Below are positions 1 through 12,900 of a DNA stretch of 64,000 nt, piece after piece. The DNA is from Phyllostachys edulis (Eukaryota > Streptophyta > Magnoliopsida > Poales > Poaceae): positions 52,009,231 through 52,073,230 of the forward strand of contig CM070566.1 of assembly GCA_036346405.1 (NCBI GenBank). Direction: 5' to 3'. The first letter of the stretch is position 1, and the number at the start of each line of letters is the position of its first letter. Position numbers and translations under genes: made by a program. The notes below the pieces were generated by a model. The model was not told the DNA's origin. It saw only the letters and a program-made list of their open reading frames with translations, and searched no databases.

Positions 1-205
1 TTAGTGTATGAGTGTGCCACTAGCATTTTGCAACCGCAGATAATAGATATGCACACAATCACCATCAAAGTCTGCCGAAGGAGGAGAACATATAAGAGGA
101 TTGATTTTGACTATACGATCATCGTGGATGTATACATAGAATGCCTGGAAAGAGTATTTGTGAGTACTAGGTGACCTGTTAAGGAAAACAACATCACCTA
201 GGCTC
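1..205 (-). pseudogene. RNA polymerase V-like largest subunit (NRPE1-like) fragment
   Basis: The minus strand reads open from about 200 down to 1 and encodes a piece of a multisubunit RNA polymerase largest subunit. The motif SADFDGDCVHIYY contains the universal metal-binding DFDGD, and the preceding segment HKYSFQAFYVYIHDD followed by INPLICSP matches the region just upstream of the active site. The DCVH-type residues after DFDGD are typical of plant Pol V (NRPE1) rather than Pol II. After IYY the expected PQSLAAKAEV-type sequence is recognisable only after a frame change, and the open frame stops at position 1-3, so this copy looks broken. A splice acceptor may lie near 200. The fragment may continue left of the window. 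The family call is confident; the NRPE1 rather than NRPD1 assignment is inference. Confidence 0.72.
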
Positions 206-1084
206 TAGGTGTCATCCGTTGTCATCCGTCCCCAGTGATCGGGTAATTAGTGATCCGAAAGATGATCTGAGAGTATTACCTAACCAGGTAATCCCTCCCA
301 CCTAGGTAGCCAGTAAGGATTGTTCCTGCGAACATTCTCTCTCCAAGGATTTATCTACCTTCATCTATAGTCTTTCCTTCATCAGCTCCAGATGAGTATG
401 TTTCGATCTCATCTAAATCACCCCCTTCTTTCAAGATGGCGATAAATATGCTTAATCTTATTTGAAGTGTTTTATTTGGTTTGAATATGTTTTCATTGGA
501 TTTCATTTGGTTATTTTCAGACGCTCTTGGATTTAATCATAATCTGCGTAGTTAGACTCTACCGCTGTGATGGGACAACACTCCCAACCGGATTGAGATT
601 ATCAGAACATTAAACAGGATCAAGGTTATCTGAACAACATAAGCAAGAGCATGGCAAGCACCCCCTTTGATCATGTTGATCCCAGTATTTTAATTATTGT
701 ACTTTGTTTTTCAAATCCTACTATGCATGCGTGTATTTCTTGTATGAAAATGCTATTATCGGGAAATTGGTAGTTGTAAATCCTACTTGTTGCATTTGTC
801 TCCTTGAAATATTGATCCCTTACTGTTGTAACCATTAGAATATGGGTTAGACAATATGTGATGTCATTTGGGAGTTTTTAGTGCAAACAATGCACAAATG
901 CAACTAGAGCGATAGAATTTCTGAAAATTGATAAAAGGACAATATGGTACTTTGCGAATTTTGGGAATATTTTGTAAAATGTCCAGAGGAGTTACCTCTG
1001 TTATTTTATATGAAAATGACATGAAAACTTTAGTCTTTAGACACGGACAAGTTATATTGTATACTAAAAAAGTGTGGATTGTGA
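206..1084. other. Unassigned AT-rich intergenic DNA
   Basis: No open frame with recognisable protein similarity, no terminal repeats and no tandem array were seen here. The first 200 bases could be intron of the polymerase fragment to the left. The rest resembles decayed non-coding DNA. Confidence 0.5.
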
Positions 1085-2560
1085 CTCACCAGTAGATAGG
1101 GTGGAGATCTTGCCTGTAGTCGATTAAGGACTGAAGCCAGCAAATCCGGGACTAAGATCTAATCGTACAACCATATGTGCTAGTGTGGGATGGTCGTAGC
1201 TAACTAAGCTATCGAAATCTTGGCCTTGCATGATAGTAGGCAGAAGTAGTGTCCGCATTGCCGAGGGATCGGAAATGCCGACACAACTGCGAATGCCTCA
1301 CTTCGACGGGTGTTATCTGGGCGAAGTGAGGGACTTGCTCAATGGGGACTGTCCAGTGAGTAAGGCTCCTCATCCGATGTGTTACTTTGATACTACCAGT
1401 GTTATTATTATTATTTTCCCAACGGATGAGGATAATGATTCGCAGGGCTAGTGCGAGGTTAGGACTAGGTAATGTAAAGGATGCGTCGCGAACTCTAGGT
1501 TGCTTACCTTCGGCAGTGAGAAGCGATATAGAGATATTCCAGGCAACTGGAATACCGCGTACTATGGGTAAAGTTGTACACCTCTGCAGAGTTATAAACT
1601 ATTCGAATAGCCGCTCTCACGGTCATGAGCATGCTTAGTGCGGCTGGTATGACGGTAGCTTTGTTTTCCAAACTGTTTTGTCACAAAAGATTAGGGTAAT
1701 GACACGGGGTTTTCCATTTGTTGAGTTAACTGCCATGTCTATGGTTTTGTTGCTATGTCTATAGCGGATTGTCATTCATATGACTGATTTTCTATTTCTA
1801 TAGCAGGACTGCCATTTCTATGGTTGAACATGAATCTGTTAGTGCCATTCCTATGGCGGAATATTGATTATATTTTTGCTTACAACCGAGTAGGGTTGTG
1901 AGTGTTTGTTGTTACTTGTTCAGTTACTTTATTTACTGTCATATACTTACTTTTTCTTAAAATGTTCTTTCAAATTCCGTTGCAAATTATTACTTATGAT
2001 TATTGCAAATAAACTTGGCTTTGAGCAAAAGAACTTGTAGAATAGAGCCATACATTTGACAGCCTTACATCTAATATGATTTTTACAATACACTACATGT
2101 CTTGCTGAGTACACAAGTACTCAATCTTGCTATTGTTGTTGGTTTAGAATTTGTAGATAAGCCGATGCCAGACGACAAGTTCTTTGCACCTGGCACCGAG
2201 GGGTTCGGTGACGGGTCTACTTAGGCCTTGTTCCTTGTCGGTTGCCTGCGGGGTCGGATGGACACACCGCTGGACTTTTGCTTCTACTACTATGTCTTCC
2301 ACTACTATTTATTTTGTTTACTCCAGTAACTCCTTTTATTTGGCTGGTTGGCCGTTGCTGTAATAACTGTTGTAATAACTTAAATAGATTACACCCTTTT
2401 GCTTTACTTTAGCAGGTGATTGTATGGAAATGATGTCAAACGATGTGAATGTGTGTGCTAGCTTTTAATCCTGGGACTAGCACGGTATACACATAAGATC
2501 TTCGGGTATTCCACGCCCGGGGCTCTGACAAAGTAGGTTCCGTTCTGACTTTGTTTCCAA
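1085..2560 (+). repeat. LTR-like fragment of a Ty3/gypsy retrotransposon
   Basis: This stretch has the look of a degenerate plant gypsy LTR: a segment reading CTCTGCAGAGTTATAAACTA followed by TTCGAATAGCC, and near the end TCCTGGGACTAGCACGG and CGCCCGGGGCTCTGACA, wording I associate with Del/Tekay-type LTRs. Its part from about 2128 to 2530 is matched in inverted orientation by 2880-2959 plus 12220-12565, which proves it is repeated. No PBS, PPT or matching TSD was found, so ends are approximate. Short open frames inside it (1230-1451, 1387-1638) are not credible genes. Confidence 0.45.
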
Positions 2561-2879
2561 GAAATTATCATGACCCACTTCATGTGTGAGTTTGTTTCTG
2601 TATGACCTTCTTAATTGTACATTTACTCCATCACTTGTGATCAATGTGTGTGTGCAGATGCCCATTACCTTAGCTTTGCTTGAAACGTAGAAAATTTCTC
2701 ACTGAATTCTAAGGAAATTCTCGCGTTTGAAACTAGGCCTAGGATTTTGTAACAAAACCTTTTCTTTTGTAATAAAACATTGATATTTGGTCTCCTTCAA
2801 CCTATCTGGCTTCATTATTAGCAGAAATATCACTAATAGCTTCCTCTTAGCTGCAGAATTGGTCCAATGCTACCACAAG
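2561..2879. other. Spacer between inverted LTR-like copies
   Basis: About 0.3 kb of AT-rich DNA lies between the two oppositely oriented LTR-like copies. I see no gene or terminal repeat in it. Confidence 0.4.
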
Positions 2880-2959
2880 AGAAAGGTGCCCACCATCGCT
2901 GTTAGACCCCCGAGCGTGAAATACCCGAAGATCTTATGTGTACACAGTGCTAGTCCCAG
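2880..2959 (-). repeat. Inverted LTR-like copy, part 1 (left of CACTA-1)
   Basis: The reverse complement of about 2460-2530 recurs here (CCCGAAGATCTTATGTGTA, GTGCTAGTCCCAG) and resumes at 12220 on the far side of CACTA-1 (GATTAAAGGCTA...). CACTA-1 therefore inserted into this inverted copy. The CAG at 2957-2959 is the left target-site duplication. Confidence 0.8.
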
Positions 2960-2989
2960 CACTACTACAAAACAGGCTATAGTAGACGC

Positions 2990-3385
2990 CCCATCACAGA
3001 CGGTTCCTTTGGAACCGTCTGTGTTGGGCATTGCCGGACCTGCGGGTGGCGCGGGATGCCTATCACAGACGGTATTTTTTAGAACCGTCTGTGATAGTCA
3101 TCTATCACAGACGGTTTGTGAATAGAACCGTCTGTGAATTATCACAGACGGTTCTATTCACAAACCATCTGTGATAATCCCCCCAATCACAAGCGGTTCT
3201 ATTTAATAACCGTCATAATATCACGCACGGTTCTAAATAAGGACCGCTCGTGATTGGGATTATCACGCACGGTTTGTGAATAGAACCGTCAGGATAATTC
3301 ACGCACGGTTCTATTCACAAACCGCTCTGGATAGATGAATATCATGAGCGGTTTTTGTTAAGAACCGCTCGTGATATGCCCATCG
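2990..3385. repeat. CACTA-1 5' subterminal repeat array
   Basis: Many direct and inverted copies of a 12-13 bp motif close to ATCACAGACGGTT alternate with TAGAACCGTCTGTGA. Adjacent copies form near-perfect palindromes, for example around 3103-3175. In En/Spm elements such arrays bind the TNPA-type accessory protein; that role here is inferred from position and repetition. Variants with ACGCACGGTT and GAGCGGTT occur in the inner part. Confidence 0.85.
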
Positions 3386-3699
3386 CAGATAAATTGAGCG
3401 ACACATCCCTCTGCGCGACCGCCTGTGTTCATCGCCGCTTCTTTGCCGTGCCTCTGCCACTCCCTCGCGCGCTTGTTTGGATAATAATCAACGGCCCTCG
3501 CTGCTGGGCTCCACTTAGATCTGCTAGCTAGCTTCTCCTCCCAGTGCGAGCCACTTCCTCCCTAGCTCCTCCAACCTATGGCTCCTCCCTAATTAAACAG
3601 ATGAAGTATCTTGAGTTAGCACCGGTAGAGACCGTCACAGATTTAACGTACCTTCCCCGACTTGCTACACTCTATCCAAGGCCGAGAGAAATGAATCGT
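3386..3699 (+). other. CACTA-1 leader before the transposase remnant
   Basis: This segment lies between the subterminal array and the first recognisable transposase sequence. It has no convincing TATA box and no recognised coding domain. The full TNP2 N-terminal half would be expected here, so an internal deletion is likely. Confidence 0.5.
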
Positions 3700-4987
3700 G
3701 CGAGCTTGCATGGAGTGAAAGTCCCATCCGTTACTCCGCTAACATTAAGAACCTTGTTTCTATGCAAGATTTGAAATTAATTGGTATGAAGTCTCATGAT
3801 TGTCATGTCTTGATGACACAAATGCTTCTGTTGTAATTAGAAGTATCTTGCCGAACAAGGTTCGAGTGGCAATCTTGAGGTCAGATATTTTTTCAACTCA
3901 ATTACTCGGAAGATCATTGATCCCTAAGGACTAGATGCTCTGCAGGCCGAGGTGGTGACCACTCTATGTCATCTTGAGATGTATTTCCCTCCGTCATTTT
4001 TTGATATCATGGTCCATCTCATTGTTCACCTTGTGAAGGAGATAAAGATATACTGACCTGTGTTCTACGCCATATGTACCCGCTCGAGAGGTACATGGGA
4101 ATTCTCAAGTCCCACGACGGAATCGATCTCGCCGAGGGCAAGATCATCAAAGGTTATGCAACCGAAGAGGTCATTGAGTTCTGCGTCGACTACATGGCTC
4201 GTGGAACCGATAGGTGTGCCTCTATCTCGCCATGAGGGGAGATTGGATGGTATCGGGACCATCGGAAGGAAATCAATAACTCTCGATCCGATACATACGC
4301 CAAGCCCATTTCATGGTCTTGCAACACATGACCCAAGTGTCTCCGTATATCGACGAAAGCACAAAGACATGGTGCGCCAATGAATCCAGACGGTCGGAGG
4401 TTTGGATCACGAGAGCACAACCGTCGGTTCAACGAATGGTTAAAGGTGCGAATCATCGAGAGGTCATCAAGTGATGATCTGTTGCTATGGTTGGCACGAG
4501 GGCCACAATTTACAATTGTCACATGGCAAGGATCGACATCAATGGGTACACATTTTATACGGCAGCTTCAGATAGGAAGAGCCTGACCCGTAACAGCGGT
4601 GTCCGTGATAGATGCATTCAAGCCGATGGGATGAGGAGCTCCTACTATGGGAAAATAGACGAGATATGGGAGCTCGACACGTGCTTTTCAAGATCCCCTA
4701 TTTCGTGCCGTTGGGTCCATCTCCCACGGTGAAGGTCGACAAGTATGGTGTCACTACCGTGGACCTCGAACGTGTCGGATATAAAGACGAACCATTCGCA
4801 TCTTGGCTAACCAAGTTGTTCAAGTCTTCTATGTAACCGACCCGCAAATAAGAAGCGCCACGTAGTTCTTCATGGAAAAAGGAGGATTGTCGGAGTTGAG
4901 AATGTAGTGGACGAGGAAGAATACAATCAATTGGACGAGTTGCCTCCTTTCGGAAACGGCATTAGGCTCGAGGAAGAACCCAAATGA
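3700..4987 (+). pseudogene. TNP2-like CACTA transposase, C-terminal remnant
   Basis: Pieces of the C-terminal regions of TNP2-type transposases are readable in order. Around 3790-3830 MKSHDCHVLMTQ and around 3970-4040 LEMYFPPSFFDIMVHL match the DUF4218 region, then MGILKSHDGIDLAEG and EEVIEFCVDYMARG. From about 4500 to 4980, INGYTFYTA, SYYGKIDEIWELD, VTTVDLERVGYKDEPF and NVVDEEEYNQLDELPPFG match the DUF4216 region, ending in a TGA near 4985. The reading frame changes several times and stops interrupt it. The upstream DDE-containing Transposase_21 domain is absent, so no active transposase can be made. It sits in the usual first-gene position of a CACTA element, on the plus strand. Confidence 0.88.
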
Positions 4988-5574
4988 GGAAGCTAGCTAT
5001 ATGCGTCGATCATCATGAAGGCCTATATCTTAATTAAGAATTTACTCCAATGTAATTAATTTATTCCATAACATCATGTGTTATGGACTTGTAATCTCTC
5101 ATATATTTTGATGTCAACGTGAAATTGTCATGTATTGATGTGTTATGGACTTGTCATATTTGATATTGATGTCAATGTGGACGACATTGTAATGTGGAGT
5201 ATCAAAATTGTCATCATACTTGATTTGGAGTTGAGTTGAATTAGATATGAAATTTTGAAGTCAAATGTGTTATGAACTTGTTATGGACTCGTCATATTTG
5301 ATATTAATGTCAATGTGTGGACGACATTGTAATGTGGAGTATCAAAATTGGTTTCACTTGATTTGGAGTTGAGTTGAATTAGATATGAAATTTTGAAGTC
5401 AAATGTATTATGAACTTGTCATCATACTTGTCACCGAGTTAGAATTCATATGGACTTGTCATAATTGTCATCATACTTGTCTCAAAGAAAGTTCACTATG
5501 TTTTCTCGGGATATTTATGTCTCACCGAGTTCAATATGTTTTGTCGAGGATATCATAAATTGGCCTCGTGTTTT
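4988..5574. repeat. Post-transposase spacer with a tandem duplication
   Basis: A unit of about 135 bp containing TTTGATATTGATGTCAATG, GACATTGTAATGTGGAGT and TTGAAGTCAAATGT occurs twice in a row at 5149-5279 and 5286-5417, differing at few positions. Part of it echoes a third time to about 5480. No coding potential is seen; this is probably 3' untranslated sequence of the TNP2-like gene. Confidence 0.75.
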
Positions 5575-5780
5575 GGGCTATCATGAGCGGTTTTATTATA
5601 CAACCGCTCAGTAATATATCACTGCACGGTTCGTAATGAGAACCGCTCAGTGATATATCACGCACGGTTCCATAATAGAACCGTCGTGATATTCATATCA
5701 CGATGGTTCTATTATGGAACCGTCGTGATATTATATCTGAGCACGGTTCTCATTACGAACCGTCTGTGATATACTTTTTA
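5575..5780. promoter_or_regulatory. Internal copy of the CACTA subterminal repeat array
   Basis: A second cluster of the same kind of motif (GAGCGGTTTTATTATACAACC, GCACGGTTC, TAGAACCGTCGTGATAT and their inverses) lies in the middle of CACTA-1, directly before the GC-rich leader of the second gene (GCTAGGGTTTTCC at about 5790). No transposon end lies here. CACTA-3 shows the same arrangement at about 52935-53060. The placement suggests that the transposon-encoded DNA-binding protein could act at the promoter of the second gene; this is inference. Confidence 0.6.
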
Positions 5781-6231
5781 TAAGGCGGAAACGCTAGGGT
5801 TTTCCTCTCACTTCTCACTTCCTCTTCCGCGCCCTTACGCTCTCGCGCCTCGTTCGCCTCCTCTAGGGTTTAGGCTCGCCTTCACCGCCGACACGACCTC
5901 GGCGCGCCGCCCGACATTGGTGCCCCGACCTCGGCCGCGCCCGACCTCGGCGCCCCGACCTCGGCGCCTTGCCGACATCGGTGCCACCCCGACCTCGGCG
6001 CCTGTTCACCTCCCAGTCAGAAGCGTCGCCGCCGCCGACCTCTGTCTTGTCGCCCCGACATTGGCGCCCGACCTCGACGCCCGCCCTCCTCCTCCCGTGT
6101 CGGCCTCCTCCCTCAGACCGCCATCTCCCTCTGCACCGCCTTCTCCCCACGCCATCCTCTCCCGTGTGGACCTCCTCCCCAGCTCCCTCCTCCAAGATCG
6201 GCCTCTCCCCCTGACTGGCCTCCTCCTTGCA

Positions 6232-7520
<1,289 letters not shown>

Positions 7521-8046
7521 TCTCTAGACCTTTTATTGGCTGAGAGTTTAATCCAGACGGTTCTTATTAAGAACCGTCTTTGACTCCTTCGCATTTCCTT
7601 AGAGAAGTTGGTGGATTAAGGAGTGTTAAATTCTTTAGGAATTATGCTTTAATGCTAATTAATTTTGTTGGGATTAATTCTGAAATTTTTCTAAAACTGC
7701 ATTTTTTACAACAATCCAAAAAGAAAGTTTTACTTGATTCTATTTTGTTTCTATCTTGGGATTAAACCTTTGCTTAGCATTTCCTTAAATCGATCATTTT
7801 ACTTGATTCTAGTTCTATGTCTTCATTAAAGGCTAGTCTTACGTACATGAAGCATTAAACCTTTGCTTAGCATTTTCTTCGTCGATCTGACACACTTGAG
7901 TGTACCTCCGCTTCATGCCAATCCACCACGGCACGAAGCAAATGGTACACTCCAGTGTGTCGGGCTCGATGAAGTAGGCTCGGGCAAAGATAGACTCGGG
8001 CAAAAGATTTGTATCACTAGTTTCTATCTATACAAAGATCACAAGA

Positions 8047-8199
8047 GAAGCTGGTGGATTAAGGAGTGTTAGGAGTGTTAGAATAGAAGCTCGTGGATTA
8101 AGGAGTGTTAGGAATGTTAGAATAGAAGCTCGTGGATTAAGGAGTCTTAGGAGTGTTAGAATAGAAGCTTGTGAATTAAGGAGTGTTAGGAATGTTAGT
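8047..8199. repeat. 39 bp tandem repeat, about four copies
   Basis: A unit containing GGATTAAGGAGTGTTAGG and ending GTTAGAATA repeats four times with a few substitutions. A related single copy lies near 7604. It sits in the non-coding leader of the second CACTA-1 gene. Confidence 0.85.
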
Positions 8200-8395
8200 A
8201 GTCTGTATGAGCTCATTTAACTTTTCATTTGCCATCTTGATCTCTATAGTCAACCTCTGTACTTCTTCCTGAGATTAATTGTTTCATATTTATGCTGGAA
8301 TGTTAGTAGTCAGTATGAGCTCATTCAACTTTTCATTTGCCATCTTGATCTCAATAGTCAACCTTTGTACTTCTTCCTGAGAGCAAGTAAGCGAG

Positions 8396-11300
8396 ATGGC
8401 AGAGGCACCGTCTTCGCGCCGCCACCGACGCCAGCAGATGGAAGAGGCGCCGACGAGGCCGCCAACACCGACCCAGCAGATGGAAGAGGCACCGACGAGG
8501 CCGCCAACACCGACCTCGCAGATGGAAGAGGCGCCGACGAGGCCGCCGTCACCGCCGATTTATAATGACACAAGCGAGATGGCAGAGGACAATCGAAAAT
8601 GCCTACGGGCCGGTGGTCATCATGGAGGTCAATGACTTTGGGGTCCCTCTGAGTCCCAAGAGATCGGCGAGATTCCGCACCATCTGCGGGATACTTGGAA
8701 GGAACGGGTCCTCATCACCACACCAAGGTGGAAGGACTCGACGAAAGAAGCGAAAGCGCTTGTGGATGTAACTTCGGAGAAGTTCACTATTCCGTAGCAT
8801 ATGTGGCACGCGGCGACGGACGGCGATGCTCACGATGGGTAAATCGTGGAGGACCTTCAAGAGCATTCTTGTCACGGCACGTGAACATGGGTCGACGCCT
8901 TCCAGCAAAGATAGATTCTTGACGCGGAAGCATGGGACACCTTTGTGGCTATGAAAACGCGTCGGTCGAATTTAAGGAGCAAAGTGCGGCGCACAAAGCT
9001 CTCGGACACAAAACACTCACCCGCACAGACTCGGCACTCACTGGTAGGCGGTAAATACGAGGAATGGGCGGCGGAGAAGGAGAACCCGTTTCGATGTCAC
9101 GGACCCGCTCCCTAAGCCGTTAAAAGCGAGGGCACAAGTCTCGTCTTCGGCAAAGATCTCCTTCACAAACCCGGAGACTGTGAAGTGTCCCAACGTGGTA
9201 AATATATCGAACTACTAAGTTGTTGATAAGTCCATAACTTCATAGTGCCTATAATAACGTGATGACCTCTTGCGGCGTGACTTGATCGCCCAAGCTTCCA
9301 AAGGCTCCTTCCATGCGCATAGGAGAAGGATATACTATCTACGGCCTTGGGAAACAAGGAGCACCCTTGTCGCACGCGAGGCCTTGGGGTTAACGTGCCT
9401 TGGATTCATGGATTAGCGGACGACTACTACACGATAGGACTAGGAAGAGATCCAAGGTCGAGCACGACAACCGGTTGGTACAGATGATTACTAACCAATT
9501 TCAAGTAGAGATGGCAGCATTGCGGAGTCAAATGGATATACTCATGAGCCAGCGGTCGCAAGCCGCCCCCGCTAATTTGGGAGACAGTCCTCCTCGACGT
9601 CGGAGTGGCGTCGCGTCACAAGATAATTGTGAACATGACGACGCTCGACACCGATAGACGACATCAAGGTAACGTACATCTATGGAATGCACCAAAGATA
9701 GACCCTAACGACGCCTTAGCTAATTGCGATCGCTTTGTAGGAGCCGGCGCCAGAAGCTCCAAGTGAGGATGGATGGGTCCTTTGTATTGAGGTGCTTGCG
9801 AGGATGGTGTATCCATACGAGGAAGAGGCAAGGCAAAGACGGTGCCCGGTGGTGCACGGTTACGCCAAGGTCCGTGGATATGGTACATGTCAATTTCGAG
9901 CCATCCTGGACATTTGCCCGAACGAAGAGATCACAACACTAGGGGATGTCGTCCTCTCTTTTATCCAAAGGGCCCAAGAAGAACATCGCCCGACCCAAAG
10001 AAGGTCTGCGCGATCCGACACGACCATTCCTCTCCAATGGGACCTCGATGACTCCACCTCATGTTTCGCCTCAAAAGGCCACCTCTTCGATTCCCGTGGA
10101 GAAGACGCCAAGGAACAAAGAAAAGGCCACCTCTTCGATTCCCGTGGAGAAGACGAAGGAACGAACAAAAAAGCGCGGCGACGTCGGTTCCCGAGTCGTC
10201 TCACAAAAAGACGCCGCCAATCGCTAAGGCCAAATCGAAATCAACGAACGTTAAGGCGCCTCCCAAGTCCGGAAGTCCGAGAAGTCCGGAAGTCCGCGAT
10301 ACCGGAAGTCCGCGATACCGGAAATACATCATCGAAAACCGTTGTGCTCGGCGCAGATAATGCATTGGATATGCTTGTCGCTTTGCATGCCCGGTACTTG
10401 GACAAGACCCAAAAGAAGGGGTGCGACATCGAATCACCGCCGACACGAGGACAAGCATTTCTTCAACGGACGAGGTACTTCGTCGTGGGCTTCAATGATT
10501 TATTTGAACTATTCAACCTCGCTGGCCTCGACGCCTCGCTTCTACGATGTTGGACATCGAAGTTCGCATAATCAAGTTCTACATTCATCTAATACCGATA
10601 AATATCACAACTCATTGCTTATGTATAGATACATGCCGCAAAATGTCCGGAATAGAAAGAACCGTGGGTTTCTCGACCCACACGTGGTATCGCTGCAAAC
10701 CATCCAAGAAGACTCGCCCTTCGTCGAGAAATACATAACGAGGTCATTGCTTTCTACAGAGGAACATGAAGTACATAGTGGTGCCCTACAACCGGGGTAA
10801 GTGTCACTACTTGCTATACAAATTTCATTTGTACTTTATCTGCAAAGACTTAACTTAGGTTTAATGACTATAGCGACATACATGAGTAGGTACCATTGGA
10901 TCCTTTTAGTTATTATACCCAAGAGGAACCATGTGATATACCTTGATTCCCTAAACCGCAACAAGCACGACTTCAGCACTCTAAGAGGAATACTCGAGAG
11001 GTATGCTCATTTCCTCCTTACATAACTCTATTGTAGTCTTCATTCGTTTGAAATGGCCGAGGATAACTTTTTCAAATCATGTAGGTCATTCATCAATTAT
11101 GTTGCCAACAAAGGAATATACGATGGAAAGAGCGCCCAACTAACACACAGGATGGATTTTCCAGTACGCGCTACAACACAATAATCCTATATCATACTTC
11201 ATAATAACGCGTCTCGAACTGACTATACCTATATATGTAATTCTATTTTTGCAGTACCGCCAGCAAAAAGATGATGAGTTATGTGCAATCTACGTCTGCT

Positions 11301-11570
11301 ATCATATGCAGCTAATCCTTAGAGCTAGGAAGAAGGATCCTGAGGTTTGTCAATCTCGAAATAATTATTTCCTAATTATAAATTTAAATATATATATCTT
11401 ACCACTTTACTCTTGCTAGCGACAGGCCTTGAATTTACAATGTGATGGACTCGTTGCGGAAGAGATCGAGGACATTCGAGGAAGCTCTGCGCCTTTATCA
11501 ACTCGTAAATCATTAACGACAATGGAGAGTTTCACTCTGTCGCCAACCCGAGCATCACCCCACTAAAACC
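8396..11570 (+). pseudogene. Second CACTA-1 gene: Transposase_24-like / Ulp1-like protein
   Basis: A degenerate multi-exon gene. The ATG at 8396 opens a proline-rich start with a motif near QMEEAPTRPPTPT repeated three times. Broken-frame pieces then match the Transposase_24 (TNP1-like) region: MEVNDFGVPLSPKRSARF and RTICGILGR near 8620-8700, HPHRLGTH near 9020, and a predicted coiled segment (FQVEMAALRSQMDILM) near 9510. ARMVYPYEEEARQ near 9800 and TLGDVVLSFIQ near 9940 follow. A basic linker leads to FVGFNDLFELFNLAGLDASL near 10490 and GFLDPHVVSLQTIQEDSPF near 10670. The C-terminal part resembles Ulp1/C48 peptidases: HWILLVIIPKRNHVIYLDSL at 10891-10960 with the His and Asp, then ELCAIYVCYHM near 11280 at the catalytic-Cys position. 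Intron-like GT-AG breaks separate the last exons. Frameshifts and stops make it non-functional. Confidence 0.8.
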
Positions 11571-11799
11571 TCTCAACGCAAAACAATTGTAATCTAGTTG
11601 TAACTATAGCGACAATACTTGAACAAATGCGATCTTTTGTAATTTATTTTGAGTAATGATCACTTTGAGTTGTCATGGTCGCTTGAATCTGCTTTTTGTG
11701 AATGCTTGAATCATTTTCGTGAATGCTTGTTTTCAGAGGGCATGGCTAGCAATTCCCGAGGCTAGCCAGAAAACAAAGAACGTAGGCGGGGTAATGAGC
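11571..11799. other. 3' region of the second CACTA-1 gene
   Basis: AT-rich sequence between the protease remnant and the 3' subterminal array, probably 3' untranslated. Nothing else is recognisable. Confidence 0.4.
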
Positions 11800-12205
11800 T
11801 ATCACAGACGGTTTTTGTTAAAACCGCTCAGGAAGGCAAGTATCCTGAGACGGTTTCACGCAAACCGTCAGGATAGAGAATATCACGACGGTTCTACACA
11901 AAAGCCGCCTCGTGATATTCACAAATCACATACGGTTTTATTTAGAACCGCTCGTGATATTCTCCTATCACAGATGGTTTTTGTTTAGAACCGTCTATGA
12001 TATTCTCAGATCACAGACGGTTTTCAGTTGAAACCGTCTGTGATACTTGACTTCACAGACGGTTTTTTAATAAAACCGTCTGTGATATTTCGTATCACAG
12101 ACGGTTTTGTACCGTTTGTGATAATGTCCTGTTATCACAGACCAACAAACATAGACGGTTCGGAAACCGTCTGTGATGACGGTTCCGAACCGTCTGTGAT
12201 GTCGG
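11800..12205. repeat. CACTA-1 3' subterminal repeat array
   Basis: At least a dozen alternating direct and inverted copies of ATCACAGACGGTTTT / AAAACCGTCTGTGATA, mirroring the 5' array. The copies nearest the end keep the best consensus. These are the expected accessory-protein binding sites needed for excision of this superfamily. Confidence 0.85.
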
Positions 12206-12219
12206 TTCCTGTAGTAGTG

Positions 12220-12565
12220 CAGGATTAAAGGCTATCACACACATTCACAACATTTGGCATCATATCCATACAATCACATTCTAAAGTAAAGCAAAAGGGA
12301 TATTCTACTTAAGCTATTACAACAGTTATTACAACAACGGTCGATCGACCAAATAAAAGCAGTCATCAGAGAAAGTAAATAGCAGCGGAAGACATAGTAG
12401 CAGTAGCAAAAGTCCAGCGGTATGTCCATCTGATCCCGCAGGCAACTGACAAGGAAATAAGGCCTAAGTAGACCCGTCACCGAACCCATCGGTGCCAGGT
12501 GCAAAGAACTCGTCGTCTAGCATTGGCTCATCTGCAAATTCTAAACAAACAACAATAGCAAGGTT
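12220..12565 (-). repeat. Inverted LTR-like copy, part 2 (right of CACTA-1)
   Basis: Continuation of the copy broken at 2959. Its reverse complement matches about 2128-2460 closely, for example GAGTTCTTTGCACCTGGCAC and GGTTCGGTGACGGGTCTA. The first three bases (CAG) are the right target-site duplication of CACTA-1. Confidence 0.8.
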
Positions 12566-12900
12566 CATTTGTGGGTGCTCGACTGTGGTTACTTGGTTAG
12601 CTGGCTTCCCCAGCTTGGTGCTGTTTGAACTCTGTTCTGTAAAACTCGCTATTAGCTTTCTATAAAAGCCGAGTTCTTACTGGTTAAAAAAATATATGGC
12701 ATGTATGTATAGTTGTACACTTGCTAATTATTTTGGTGGTGTCTAGGGAACACATGATCAGCAATACTCCTGAATAAAGAATTAAGTCAATTCGATCAAT
12801 TTCAAGAAGGGGGAAAATAACTCGTATTTCAAAAATAAAAAAGAATTAAGACGACTGTCTCAAGAACCAAAAAGTATACAAAAATACAAAATCAACTTTT
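12566..12900 (+). repeat. Duplicated segment A: LINE 3' end plus reductase 3' flank
   Basis: This segment matches 19945-20300 almost base for base apart from indels. It contains the LINE 3' end (GCTCGACTGTGGTTACTTGG to AAAGCCGAGTTCTT) and then GGTGGTGTCTAGGGAACACA and TTGTCTCAAGAACC from the downstream flank of the reductase gene. The match stops at about 12898. It shows that the LINE insertion predates the duplication. Confidence 0.85.

Noticed and set aside
1230..1638. Short overlapping plus-strand open frames as a gene
   Set aside because: They lie in LTR-like DNA, overlap in different frames and show no domain.
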